From NCBI RefSeq assembly GCF_000214705.1, contig NC_015573.1:12501-76500 (forward strand): a stretch of DNA of 64,000 nt. The letters are read 5' to 3'. A program made the position numbers and the translations under genes. Under the pieces are notes generated by a model, which was given only the letters and a program-made list of their open reading frames with translations, had not been told where the DNA came from and did no database searches. This DNA is from Desulfofundulus kuznetsovii DSM 6115 (GTDB lineage: Bacteria; Bacillota; Desulfotomaculia; Desulfotomaculales; Desulfovirgulaceae). This document shows positions 34,126 through 42,557 of the stretch, in pieces (within the stretch, counting starts at the first letter, position 1; every line of letters starts with the position of its first letter).

Positions 34126-35688
34126 TTGCGCAAAACGTTTTATATCACCACACCCATTTACTATCCCAGCGACAACCTGCATATCGGCCATGCCTACACC
34201 ACCGTGGCCGCCGATGCCATGGCCCGGTTCAAACGCCTCACCGGCTACGACGTCTGGTTTTTAACCGGCTCCGACGAGCACGGCCAGAAAATTGAACGCA
34301 CCGCCCGGGCAAAAGGTATGACTCCCCGGGAATATGTGGACAGGATTGTGGCCGGGTTCAAGCACCTGTGGAAAAAACTGGACATCAGCTATGACGACTT
34401 CATCCGCACCACCGAGGAAAGGCACAAGCGGGTAGTCCAGGCCATTTTCCAGAAGCTTTACGACCAGGGGGACATTTACAAGGCCAGCTACGAGGGCTGG
34501 TACTGCACTCCCTGCGAAACCTTCTGGACGGAAAGCCGGCTGGAGGAGGGCAACTGCCCGGACTGCGGCCGTCCGGTGGAGCTGGTGCGGGAGGAGAGTT
34601 ACTTCTTCCGCCTGTCCAGATATGCCGACCGGTTGCTGCAGTACATCGAGGAAAATCCCCATTTCATCCAGCCCGTCTCCCGGCGCAACGAAATGATCAG
34701 CTTTATCAAAAGCGGTCTGGAAGATTTGTGCGTTTCCCGCACTACCTTCGACTGGGGCATCCCGGTGCCTTTCGATCCCAAGCACGTAATCTACGTCTGG
34801 GTGGACGCCCTGACCAACTACATTTCAGCCCTGGGCTACGGCAGCGGGGACGACAGCCTTTTCCGCAAGTTCTGGCCGGCCGACGTCCACCTGGTGGGAA
34901 AGGACATCGTACGCTTCCACAGCATCATCTGGCCCATTATCCTTATGGCCGCCGGCATTGAGCTGCCCCGGCAGGTGGTGGGACACGGGTGGCTCCTGCT
35001 GGAGAGCGGGAAGATGAGCAAATCCAGGGGCAACGTGGTGGATCCCCTGGTCCTGATTGACAAGTACGGGGTGGATGCCATCCGCTACTACCTGCTCCGG
35101 GAGATGCCCTTTGGGGCCGACGCCTATTACTCCGAGGAATCCCTGGTGCAGCGCATTAACATCGACCTGGCCAACGACCTGGGCAACCTGGTCAGCCGCA
35201 CCCTGGGTATGATTGAAAAGTATTCCGGCGGCGTGCTGCCACAGCCCGGGCCGGCGGAAGGCGTGGACCGGGAACTAATTGAACTGGCCGAACAAACCCC
35301 TGCGGTGGTGGAGGAGCTGATTGACCGCCGGGAGCTGTCCAGCGCCCTGGGCGCCATCTGGAAACTGGTCAACCGGGCCAATAAGTACGTCGACGAAACG
35401 GAGCCCTGGGTTTTGAACCGGGATCCCGCCCGCCGGGAACGCCTGAACACCGTGCTCTACAACCTGGCGGAAAGCATGCGCTTTATCGGCGTGTTGATCA
35501 CCGCCTTTATGCCCAATACTCCCGGCCGGATCTGGTCCCAGCTGGGCATTGCCGACCAACCCGGGCTCCATACCTGGGAGTCCTTGAGCTGGGGGTGCCT
35601 GCCGGCGGGAATAAAGGTGCGGCGGGGCGAAGCCCTCTTCCCGCGCATTGATCTGAAGACCCTGGAAAAGGACAGGGGGTTAGCATGA
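34126..35688 (+). CDS. metG: Methionyl-tRNA synthetase
   Basis: 520 residues from TTG 34126, placed 6 nt after AGGAGGGATC; a longer in-frame reading starts inside the T-box and is wrong. Class I: HIGHAYTT (HIGH motif), KMSKSRG (KMSKS motif), and a zinc-type insert CTPCETFW ... CPDCGRPV. The C-terminal anticodon-binding helical domain ends the protein. The C-terminal tRNA-binding dimerisation domain of B. subtilis MetS (about 130 residues) is absent, so this is a short form. Controlled by the Met T-box. Confidence 0.97.
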   Translation: MRKTFYITTPIYYPSDNLHIGHAYTTVAADAMARFKRLTGYDVWFLTGSDEHGQKIERTARAKGMTPREYVDRIVAGFKHLWKKLDISYDDFIRTTEERHKRVVQAIFQKLYDQGDIYKASYEGWYCTPCETFWTESRLEEGNCPDCGRPVELVREESYFFRLSRYADRLLQYIEENPHFIQPVSRRNEMISFIKSGLEDLCVSRTTFDWGIPVPFDPKHVIYVWVDALTNYISALGYGSGDDSLFRKFWPADVHLVGKDIVRFHSIIWPIILMAAGIELPRQVVGHGWLLLESGKMSKSRGNVVDPLVLIDKYGVDAIRYYLLREMPFGADAYYSEESLVQRINIDLANDLGNLVSRTLGMIEKYSGGVLPQPGPAEGVDRELIELAEQTPAVVEELIDRRELSSALGAIWKLVNRANKYVDETEPWVLNRDPARRERLNTVLYNLAESMRFIGVLITAFMPNTPGRIWSQLGIADQPGLHTWESLSWGCLPAGIKVRRGEALFPRIDLKTLEKDRGLA

Positions 35689-36470
35689 TTCACCTGATTG
35701 ACAGCCACGCCCACCTGGACGACCGCAAATTTGAGGCCGACCGGGAAGAAATGCTGGACCGGGCCCAAAAGGCCGGCGTGGTGCAGATAATCAATGCCGG
35801 TTACGATCTGCCTTCCTCCGCCCGGTCCATAAGTCTAGCTGCAAAATATCCCTTTATATTTGCCGCTGTGGGCATCCATCCCCACGATGCCGGGGGGGTC
35901 CCGGAGGATTACCTGGGCCAGCTGCAGGAAATGTGCCGCCGGCGGGGTGTAGTGGCCATCGGGGAAATCGGCCTGGACTATTACCGGGACTTGAGCCCGC
36001 GGGACGTGCAGCAAAAGGTTTTCCGGGAGCAGCTGGCCCTGGCCCGGGAGCTGGGCCTCCCGGTGATCATCCACGACCGGGACGCCCACGGGGACATTTT
36101 GGACATCCTGCGCAGGGACGGCGTCGGGCCGGCCGGGGGAGTAATGCACTGTTTTGCCGGCAGCTGGGAAATGGCCAGGGAATGTATGGCCATGGGCCTT
36201 TACATCTCCTTTGCCGGGCCGGTGACCTATCCCAATGCCCGCCGGCCCAAAGAGGTGGCCGCCCGGGTGGATCTATCGCGCCTGCTGGTGGAAACCGACG
36301 CTCCTTACCTCACCCCCCAGGCCCGGCGGGGAAATCGCAACGAGCCGGCCTATGTGCGCTATGTGGCGGAGGAAATAGCCGCCTTAAAGGGCGTGACCCT
36401 GGAGGAGCTGGCCCGGGCGACCACGGCGAATGCCCGGCGCCTGTTCGGACTGCCCGAAGCCGGCGCTTAA
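35685..36470 (+). CDS. tatD: TatD-family metal-dependent hydrolase
   Basis: 261 residues; ATG overlaps the metG stop by 4 bp. Metal ligands of the TIM-barrel amidohydrolase fold are present: IDSHAHLDD (HxH), IGEIGLDYYRD (Glu), IIHDRDAHGD (His), MHCFAGS (His) and VETDAPYLTP (Asp). A 3'-5' DNase/quality-control role is known for TatD homologues. Equals yabD in Bacillus, where yabE follows. Here about 21.5 kb of corrinoid genes intervene. Confidence 0.95.
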   Translation: MIHLIDSHAHLDDRKFEADREEMLDRAQKAGVVQIINAGYDLPSSARSISLAAKYPFIFAAVGIHPHDAGGVPEDYLGQLQEMCRRRGVVAIGEIGLDYYRDLSPRDVQQKVFREQLALARELGLPVIIHDRDAHGDILDILRRDGVGPAGGVMHCFAGSWEMARECMAMGLYISFAGPVTYPNARRPKEVAARVDLSRLLVETDAPYLTPQARRGNRNEPAYVRYVAEEIAALKGVTLEELARATTANARRLFGLPEAGA

Positions 36471-36700
36471 GCCGGCGGCGCCTGAAAGCCGCCGGCCCGT
36501 GTCATTCCGCCTTTATGGCCCCGGGAAATTCCGGTCCGCTGGGATGACAGGTGAACATCTTTCGCGGGACCCGGGGAGTGTACGAAAATAACGCCGTTGA
36601 TTAAATCAAAAATAGAGGATGTTAACAGCGTGTCCCGAAATCAAACGTAAAGAGGGGATATATTGCGGTTGCGGACTTTACCTGGGGGGAGAGGGGAAAA
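36471..36700. other. Left boundary of the corrinoid island with inverted repeats
   Basis: GCCGGCGGC (36471-36479) pairs with GCCGCCGGC (36488-36496) directly at the tatD stop. A second imperfect inverted repeat TGTCATTCCGC / GCTGGGATGACA spans about 36500-36552. No terminator T-run and no gene. No cobalamin riboswitch motif was recognised upstream of cobO. Confidence 0.5.
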
Positions 36701-37234
36701 ATGAGTGAAACAAAGGGGCTGATCCTGGTTTTCACCGGCAACGGCAAGGGCAAAACCACCGCCGCCCTGGGCATGGGCCTGCGGGCCTGGGGCCAGGGGA
36801 TGAAGGTGCTGGTGCTGCAGTTTATTAAGGGTGGGTGGAAATACGGTGAATTGAATGCTCCCGCCCGGCTGGGTCCCGGCTTTGAAATCCGCCAGCTGGG
36901 GGAAGGATTTACCCGGGTGGGGAACGGTAAAAGCCTGGAGGAACACCGGGCGGCAGCCCGGGCTGCCCTTAATGAGGCAGAAAAGGAAGTAGCGGCGGGG
37001 AGCTTTGACCTGATTATCCTGGATGAAATCCTGTACGCCTTGAAGTTCGGGCTCATTAGCCTCGATGAAGCACTCGCCCTGCTGGACAAGAAGCCACCCC
37101 GGCTGCACATAGTGCTTACCGGCCGGGACGCTCCCCCGGAAATTATTGACCGGGCGGACCTGGTCACGGAAATGAAGGAAATCAAGCACCATTATCAAAA
37201 GGGGATTAAAGCCCAGCGGGGGATCGAGTTTTAG
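36701..37234 (+). CDS. cobO: Corrinoid adenosyltransferase CobO/BtuR type
   Basis: 177 residues, ATG start after GGGGGGAGAGG. P-loop FTGNGKGKTTAALGMGLRAW at the N-terminus, WKYGELN and LIILDEILYALKFGLI (Walker B) match the CobA/CobO/BtuR family. It adds the adenosyl group from ATP to cob(I)alamin or precursors. It opens the corrinoid island, where it may supply or salvage cofactor for the methyltransferases. The product AdoCbl is not the form they use in turnover, so it may serve biosynthesis. Confidence 0.93.
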   Translation: MSETKGLILVFTGNGKGKTTAALGMGLRAWGQGMKVLVLQFIKGGWKYGELNAPARLGPGFEIRQLGEGFTRVGNGKSLEEHRAAARAALNEAEKEVAAGSFDLIILDEILYALKFGLISLDEALALLDKKPPRLHIVLTGRDAPPEIIDRADLVTEMKEIKHHYQKGIKAQRGIEF

Positions 37235-37245
37235 TTTCTCTTGCA

Positions 37246-37275
37246 TCCACCCCATTAAGGCGGTGGGTTTTCTTT
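37246..37275 (+). terminator. cobO terminator
   Basis: CCACC-CC paired with GGCGGTGG (one bulge), followed by GTTTTCTTTT. Confidence 0.6.
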
Positions 37276-37315
37276 TGATCGCTGGTGAAAAAATTGACGG
37301 TTTGCGGAAAATTGC

Positions 37316-37345
37316 TTTACAGGCAGGAAGATTTTAAAGTAAAAT
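37316..37345 (+). promoter_or_regulatory. Candidate promoter (TTTACA-18-TAAAAT)
   Basis: -35 TTTACA at 37316-37321, 18-bp spacer, -10 TAAAAT at 37340-37345, 45 bp before the first CobW-like gene. Confidence 0.55.
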
Positions 37346-37389
37346 AAAAAGCAAACTTTTTGTTACCGTAGAAACAAGGTGCGTTGACC

Positions 37390-38475
37390 ATGATCGTGAA
37401 TATTGTAACAGGCTACCTTGGCAGTGGGAAAACCGCTCTTATTCAGCATCTGGTAAGGCAACTGGCTCCCGGGGAACGGGTGGCTGTTTTAGTAGGAGAG
37501 TTTGGAGAGGTAGGTATTGACGGTGCCCTTTTGGCCCAGGATGCACCTGATGTGCTGGAATTGGGCTGTGAATGCATTTACTGCACCTTAAGCGCCGACC
37601 TGGCCAGGCAGATTCCCTATGTGGCAGGTTCCCTCTCGCCGGACAGGTTGATCATAGAATACCCCGGTGTGGCGGCCGTTCAGGGGTTGCTGGCGGCGGC
37701 AAAGGTAATGGGCCTGCATTTAATGGACCACCGCTTCAGCATCATTCACGTTATTGACGCCTGTTCCTTTGACGAACTCTACGCCCGGTCCCCGCTTTTT
37801 GCCGAATCCCAAATTTGCCGGGCCAATGTGCTGGTGTTGAACAAGTGTGACCTAGTTCCGGAGAAAAAGGTGCAATCGTTGACGAAAAAAATCAAGGAGC
37901 TTAATCCCCGGGCACGCTTTGTTTCTACGCACCATGGGCAGGTAAGCCCGGCGGATTTACAAGTGGCCTCTCAAACCGGGTTTTCCTCTCCCAGGGAGAG
38001 AAAGGTTTGCCGGAGGCCCCAGAGTGCCGTGGATATCCCCAGTTATTACAGTTTTTCACGCAAGTTTCAGGGCACCTTTTCCAGAACACAGCTCGCCAGG
38101 TTGTTTGAAAATCTAACCGGGTCAAGTATTGGCGAAGTGGTACGGGCCAAGGGCATCTTTTGCTGCGAAGAAGGGTGGGTGCGCCTGGACTTTCTCCCTT
38201 CCGGCGTTTCCCTTGAGCCTGTAACGGGCCGCTTTTACGAGAGCAAGGTGCTGGTTATTGGTTCTACCCTGGCTGCCGGTAAGCTTACCGCCGCCCTTTT
38301 GGATTGTCTTCACAAAGATCCGCAAGGTTTTTATGAAGATGGTGGTGACCAGCGGCGCAGGGTTTCCCGCCCGGCCGGCTTAAACCGCCGGCGTTCCCCG
38401 GCTTGCACTGCACCGGGCAATTATGCCGGCTCCTCCTTGCGGTTGGGCCATGACAAAAAGGAATTGAGCTCGTAA
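37390..38475 (+). CDS. CobW-family G3E GTPase with divergent metal motif
   Basis: 361 residues from ATG 37390. G1 TGYLGSGKTALIQHL, base motif NKCD and C-terminal CobW domain (VRAKGIFCCEEGWVRLDF) place it in the G3E metallochaperone family. It differs from its paralog at 44.7 kb. The usual CxCC reads GCECIYC here, with an additional Cys and a Tyr in place of one Cys. The G3-side EPTG is EYPG, and no His-rich loop is present. The C-terminal tail (RRRVSRPAGLNRRR) is basic and probably disordered. May deliver cobalt/corrinoid or another metal to the island's proteins; that is inference. Confidence 0.87.
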   Translation: MIVNIVTGYLGSGKTALIQHLVRQLAPGERVAVLVGEFGEVGIDGALLAQDAPDVLELGCECIYCTLSADLARQIPYVAGSLSPDRLIIEYPGVAAVQGLLAAAKVMGLHLMDHRFSIIHVIDACSFDELYARSPLFAESQICRANVLVLNKCDLVPEKKVQSLTKKIKELNPRARFVSTHHGQVSPADLQVASQTGFSSPRERKVCRRPQSAVDIPSYYSFSRKFQGTFSRTQLARLFENLTGSSIGEVVRAKGIFCCEEGWVRLDFLPSGVSLEPVTGRFYESKVLVIGSTLAAGKLTAALLDCLHKDPQGFYEDGGDQRRRVSRPAGLNRRRSPACTAPGNYAGSSLRLGHDKKELSS

Positions 38476-38477
38476 AA

Positions 38478-38502
38478 AATCCCCCGCAGGGGGTTTATTT
38501 CT
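38478..38502 (+). terminator. Terminator after the first CobW-like gene
   Basis: AAATCCCCC-GCA-GGGGGTTTATTT (38478-38500). Confidence 0.8.
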
Positions 38503-38520
38503 CCAGTTATGAAAGTTTGC

Positions 38521-38549
38521 TTGAATCTCCAGGCGGCCTGTGCTATGAT
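38521..38549 (+). promoter_or_regulatory. Promoter of the XRE regulator (TTGAAT-17-TATGAT)
   Basis: -35 TTGAAT at 38521-38526, 17-bp spacer, -10 TATGAT at 38544-38549. Confidence 0.75.
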
Positions 38550-38608
38550 TTCGATCAAAGTAGCTGGTGGGAAGTCATAGATTTTAACGGGATGAAAGGG
38601 TGGACGGT

Positions 38609-39376
38609 ATGAGTTTGGGGCAAAAAATCAGGGACTTCCGGAAGGAAAGGGGCATTACGCTGACCGAACTGGCCAGCCAGTTAAAAATATCCCCTTCTTA
38701 CCTCAGCGCGGTGGAAAGGGAAATCCGCAAGCCGTCCATCCCCATGTTAAAGAGGATTAGCGAAGCTCTCAATGTTTCAGTGAGTTACCTGGTAGGTGAT
38801 ACCGACGATACGGTCACCGGGGAAAAACTGCGCTTTATGCGGGAAAGCCGCGGCCTTTCCATCCAGGACCTGGCCGAAATCAGCGAGCTGCCCGCGTCCA
38901 TGCTGGAAAAGTTTGAAAACGGGCAGGCTACCCCGGATTTAGAGGATTTAAAGAAACTTTCCGAGGCCCTGAATGTAACCCTTCGCTATTTTCTTGATCA
39001 GACGGATCGTCCCGATAGCCTGGGCTACCGCTTGCGCAAGTTGCGGCAAAAGCAGGGATTGACAGTGGCCGCCCTGGCCGAGAAAGCGGGAGTTTCCCCG
39101 GGTTTGTTAAGCCAGATTGAAAACGGGCAAACCACCCCCCTGCTGGATACCCTTGAAAAGATTGCCAGGGTGCTCAATACCTCAGTTAGTTACTTTCTGA
39201 TGAAACAGGAGGACGTGGAGGACCTCCTGGCCACATTGAATTCCGATATTTTAGAAACCCTGGGAGATCCTAACGTTCAGGCAGTTTTGCGGGCAGTGCG
39301 GGATTTTGACGCCAGTGAAATAAAATATATTCTTAATTTCATCCAGTTTTTTAAGCAAAACCGTCACCTGCTCTGA
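38609..39376 (+). CDS. Transcription regulator with three tandem XRE helix-turn-helix domains
   Basis: 255 residues from ATG 38609; an in-frame GTG lies at 38600. Three Cro/CI-type domains occur in series. They are about 1-62 (LGQKIRDFRKERGITLTELA), 70-130 (KLRFMRESRGLSIQDLAEIS) and 138-200 (RLRKLRQKQGLTVAALAEKA). Each ends in the same A-LNVS-SYL-like helix. The C-terminal 55 residues (ATLNSDILETLGDPNVQAVL and on) are helical, perhaps dimerising. No ligand domain is visible. Located between cobO/cobW and the methyltransferase genes, it is the only evident regulator in the island and the obvious candidate to control it. Confidence 0.88.
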   Translation: MSLGQKIRDFRKERGITLTELASQLKISPSYLSAVEREIRKPSIPMLKRISEALNVSVSYLVGDTDDTVTGEKLRFMRESRGLSIQDLAEISELPASMLEKFENGQATPDLEDLKKLSEALNVTLRYFLDQTDRPDSLGYRLRKLRQKQGLTVAALAEKAGVSPGLLSQIENGQTTPLLDTLEKIARVLNTSVSYFLMKQEDVEDLLATLNSDILETLGDPNVQAVLRAVRDFDASEIKYILNFIQFFKQNRHLL

Positions 39377-39431
39377 TGTTGCTTGCCGGTAACCTTTCAA
39401 GGGTAAAATAGGACGGTTCATGGATTAGCTG

Positions 39432-39460
39432 TTGTCAGTTCCAGGTTTCCCCTTTAGGAT
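39432..39460 (+). promoter_or_regulatory. Promoter of the first corrinoid-protein gene (TTGTCA-17-TAGGAT)
   Basis: -35 TTGTCA at 39432-39437, 17-bp spacer, -10 TAGGAT at 39455-39460, 30 bp before the GTG start. Confidence 0.6.
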
Positions 39461-39490
39461 AAGAATTAAAAGGTCCGGAGGTGGGGGTGG

Positions 39491-40180
39491 GTGCTGGAGC
39501 TGGAACGGGAATGGCAAGAACTGGAATTGCACTTATTGACCAGGCTGAAAAAAGCGGTGGTGGAACATGATGAGGAAGAATTGCTTGCCGCCATTGAAGA
39601 TGCCTTTCGTGAAGGTCTGGATGCCCGCAAGGCCATCTTCGAAGGACTGGTTCCCGGGATGGAGGAGGTAAGCCGGCTCTACGAGGAGGGCGTTTACTAT
39701 ATTCCCGAGTTGCTCCTCTGCGCCGAGGTGTTATACCGGGGGCTGGCCGTTTTCAAAGAACATGTCGAGAAGAAAGATTTGGGCATTAAAGGTACGGTAA
39801 TTATCGGGGTAGTGGAAGGGGATATCCACGATATCGGCAAGAACCTGGTAAAAATGATGCTGGAGGGGGCCGGTTTTGAGGTAATTGATCTGGGGCGGGA
39901 CGTGCCCCTGCGCCGGTTCCTGTCCGAACACCGTAAAGTGCGCCCCGACATTGTTTGTCTTTCCACCATGATGACCACCACCCTGGCCGAAATGAAAAAG
40001 GTGATCAAGGAACTGCGGGAACGCAACCCCCGGGTAAAAATCATGGTCGGGGGCGCCCCTTTAAGCGATTGTATAGCCAGGCGCTGGGGAGCCAGCGGCT
40101 ATGCCCCCAACGCTCACCAGGCTTTAAAAAAGGCAGTGGAAATTATGCTTTCGGTGAAAAACAGCTGTCATGAGTCATAG
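39491..40180 (+). CDS. B12-binding methyltransferase corrinoid protein (orphan 1)
   Basis: 229 residues, GTG start after GGAGGTGGGGG. The N-terminal four-helix cap (LTRLKKAVVEHDEEELLAAI ... AIFEGLVPGMEEVSRLYEEG) is followed by the Rossmann B12 domain with GDIHDIGKN. His113 is the lower cobalt ligand. The loop motifs CLSTMMTTTL and VGGAP contact the corrinoid. It is of MtbC/MtaC/MtgC type. No substrate methyltransferase lies beside it; with the next gene it forms a tandem pair of corrinoid proteins. Could be shared by the methyltransferases further on, or belong to a lost or distant partner. Confidence 0.93.
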   Translation: MLELEREWQELELHLLTRLKKAVVEHDEEELLAAIEDAFREGLDARKAIFEGLVPGMEEVSRLYEEGVYYIPELLLCAEVLYRGLAVFKEHVEKKDLGIKGTVIIGVVEGDIHDIGKNLVKMMLEGAGFEVIDLGRDVPLRRFLSEHRKVRPDIVCLSTMMTTTLAEMKKVIKELRERNPRVKIMVGGAPLSDCIARRWGASGYAPNAHQALKKAVEIMLSVKNSCHES

Positions 40181-40291
40181 CGGCGCCGGGGAATTACCCT
40201 GAGGGATCGCCAGTGATTTCAAAATATTCTGGTTAAACCGGTTCCTTATAGCCCTGGTGTTGAAAATCTTCAGGAGGGGGGCAGATGGCGC

Positions 40292-40975
40292 GTGCTCTGT
40301 TCGCAAAAGGAGAAAGAACTTCTCAACCGCCTGCGGGAAGCGGTAATTAGTTTTGATGAGGAGGCTGTGGTGGAGACGGCTAAGGAATGCATAGAAGTGG
40401 GGATGGATGCCACCAGGGCCATTTTTGAAGGGCTGGTGCCGGGAATTGAAGAGGTGGGCCGTCTTTATGAAGAAGAGATATATTTCATCCCCGAAATGCT
40501 TTTATGTGCCGACGCCCTCTACCGGGGCCTGGCGCTGCTTCGGGAGCACGTGGTAAAAAAAGACGTGGGCGTCAGGGGAAGGGTGCTCATCGGGGTGGTG
40601 GAAGGGGATATCCATGACATCGGCAAGAACATCGTGAAGATGATGTTTGAGGTTTCCTCCTTCGAGGTTTATGATCTGGGGAGGGATGTACCCCTGGAAA
40701 CTTTTATCCGGGAATACAGGAGGCTAAAACCAGATCTGGTTTGTCTTTCGGCCATGATGACCACCACCATGCTCAAAATGAAGTCTGTTATTGCCAGGCT
40801 AAAAGAGGAAAATCCGCAGGTGCGGATTATGGTGGGCGGGGCGCCGGTAACCGAACACGTAGCTGCCCGCTGGGGAGCCGACGGTTACGCTCCCAATGCC
40901 TCCCGGGTTTTAAAAGCGGCCATCGACCTGCTGGTGGCGGTGAGGAACCACCTGGCCGGGTGTACTGCAGGATGA
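40292..40975 (+). CDS. B12-binding methyltransferase corrinoid protein (orphan 2)
   Basis: 227 residues, GTG start after AGGAGGGGGG. Same layout as its upstream neighbour and clearly paralogous (AIFEGLVPGIEEVGRLYEEE, GDIHDIGKN, CLSAMMTTTM, MVGGAPVTEH). His in GDIHD is the cobalt ligand. The N-terminal residues LCSQKEKELLNRLREAV correspond to the cap. The tandem duplication suggests either dosage or two substrate routes. It is separated by 300 bp from the methanol operon, which has its own promoter. Confidence 0.93.
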   Translation: MLCSQKEKELLNRLREAVISFDEEAVVETAKECIEVGMDATRAIFEGLVPGIEEVGRLYEEEIYFIPEMLLCADALYRGLALLREHVVKKDVGVRGRVLIGVVEGDIHDIGKNIVKMMFEVSSFEVYDLGRDVPLETFIREYRRLKPDLVCLSAMMTTTMLKMKSVIARLKEENPQVRIMVGGAPVTEHVAARWGADGYAPNASRVLKAAIDLLVAVRNHLAGCTAG

Positions 40976-41179
40976 TCCTGGGGGCTGCAAAAGCATCTTT
41001 GCTCCACAAACAGCTGGACGTTCGAAAAGAAATGCCTGGCAACCGTTGGGGGCTGAAAATCGACCTTTTGCCGGGCATTAATTGCAATTAATGGCAGAAA
41101 AATTTACAACCAGCGGCGGGTCTGGTAAAATGGCAAAAAGGTTTTCTTTTGCATGAAGTTTAGCCAAAGAGCATTTTTT

Positions 41180-41208
41180 TTGAACACTCATGAACTCTCG
41201 TTTATGAT
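41180..41208 (+). promoter_or_regulatory. Promoter of the methanol methyltransferase operon (TTGAAC-17-TATGAT)
   Basis: -35 TTGAAC at 41180-41185, 17-bp spacer, -10 TATGAT at 41203-41208, giving a leader of about 65 nt before mtaA. Confidence 0.7.
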
Positions 41209-41279
41209 GTCTAGCCGGTCAAGAGGCTAAATAGTTTAACTGGATTGTCAATTATTGCAAAAGAAAGGGGTATAAATAC

Positions 41280-42296
41280 ATGACAGGTCGCGAAAGAGTA
41301 CTAAAAGCCCTGGCGGGGGAAGAAACAGATCGCCTGCCCGTGTTATCTGTTAACCAAACGGCTACCTATGAACAAATGGAGGAATTAAAGGTCTACTGGC
41401 CGGAGGCAAATTTTCGGGCTCAGGAAATGGCCAGGCTTGCTTCCGGGGCTTATACCATCCTGGGTTTTGACGCGGTGCGAGTTCCGTTTTGCCAGACTAT
41501 TGAAGCGGAAGCCCTGGGATGTCCAATTAAGGACGGGGGAAGGAATAATTTGCCAAGCCCTGCAGATTACCCGTATAAACCGGGCGATCAGCCTGCAATG
41601 CCGGGAGATTATCTCCAAAGGGGAAGAATTCCGGAATTAATCGAGGCCTTGAAGCTTTTAAAAGAAATGGTAGGAGACAAGGCTCTGGTCATCGGCGGAA
41701 TTATCGGGCCATACAGTATCGCGGGAAGCCTTATCGGGGCAACCGATCTGATGCGGGCCAGTTTTAGAAAGCCCCACCTGGTTGAGCCCCTCATGGAGGT
41801 CGGGGAACTGGCGGGCCGGCTCCTGGCGCGGGAATTAATTAAAGCCGGGGCCGATGCTATCTGCATAGAAGACATGATGGCCTCGCTGGATATGATCAGT
41901 CCTAAAATCTACCGGGAACTTGTCATGCCCTGGCACAAGAAACTCCTTGACGAACTCCAGGATGTTCCCACGATTATTCACATTTGCGGTAAGCTGGACG
42001 ATGTTATCGAAGATATCGCCAGCCTGGGTGTAACAGCAATAAGCGTCGAAAATAAAGTTGATGCCCCGAAAGCTGTCGAAAAATTAAAGAAATATAACCG
42101 TCATATCCCGCTTATTGGGGGAGTAGATGCTGCCCACACTTTGTTTTCAGGGAATGTAGAAAAGGTTAAGGAGGAAGTAAGAAAAGCTATTGCGGACGGA
42201 TACAGTATGATTGCTCCCGGTTGTTCCATCCCTCCGGCAACCACCATTGCCTGCCTGCGGGCAATGGTAGATGAAGTTATTGGTTATAGTCAATAA
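41280..42296 (+). CDS. mtaA: Methylcobamide methyltransferase, MtaA/UroD family
   Basis: 338 residues, ATG start after AAAGGGG. UroD-fold zinc methyltransferase: opening TGRERVLKALAGEETDRLPV, metal site IIHICGK (HxC) and a distal Cys in MIAPGCSIPP. In methanogens MtaA moves the methyl group from MtaC-bound cobamide to coenzyme M. In a sulfate reducer or acetogen the acceptor is expected to be tetrahydrofolate, directly or through another enzyme. First gene of the operon with MtaB and MtaC, supporting its role in methanol use. The acceptor is not visible from sequence. Confidence 0.88.
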   Translation: MTGRERVLKALAGEETDRLPVLSVNQTATYEQMEELKVYWPEANFRAQEMARLASGAYTILGFDAVRVPFCQTIEAEALGCPIKDGGRNNLPSPADYPYKPGDQPAMPGDYLQRGRIPELIEALKLLKEMVGDKALVIGGIIGPYSIAGSLIGATDLMRASFRKPHLVEPLMEVGELAGRLLARELIKAGADAICIEDMMASLDMISPKIYRELVMPWHKKLLDELQDVPTIIHICGKLDDVIEDIASLGVTAISVENKVDAPKAVEKLKKYNRHIPLIGGVDAAHTLFSGNVEKVKEEVRKAIADGYSMIAPGCSIPPATTIACLRAMVDEVIGYSQ

Positions 42297-42403
42297 TGAA
42301 AATAAAACCTGTTTATTAAAGAACAACGTGGTTTCTTAAAAGATATTTAATATTTTAAATATTACAAAATAAGGAGGTTGTTGCTGGGGTATAAGGAGGG
42401 GCC

Positions 42404-42526
42404 TTGAGATTTAAAGCTGTGGGCGGCTCTTTTAAAGTACAGAAAAGAAGGAGAATGGGTTTAAGGGTTTGGAAAAGGGGTTTATTTCGGAAGCATCAAA
42501 CTAAATACGCTTTAAAATCCAACTAA
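42404..42526 (+). CDS. Possible 40-residue basic leader peptide before mtaB
   Basis: TTG start 6 nt after AAGGAGGGG. The frame runs to TAA 42524-42526, 31 bp before the mtaB start. The product (opening MRFKAVGGSFKVQKRRRMGL) has about 14 Lys/Arg in 40 residues and no known motif. Good ribosome site but no comparative support; the 260-bp gap could also be plain leader sequence. Confidence 0.3.
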   Translation: MRFKAVGGSFKVQKRRRMGLRVWKRGLFRKHQTKYALKSN

Positions 42527-42557
42527 AATTTGGTTAAGAAAAAGAGGAGGTTTGACC

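Noticed and set aside
36553-36700. Cobalamin riboswitch before cobO or the methyltransferase genes
   Set aside because: No B12-box-like GCCACTG or similar core was found upstream of cobO, at 37.2 kb, 41.1 kb or 48.4 kb.
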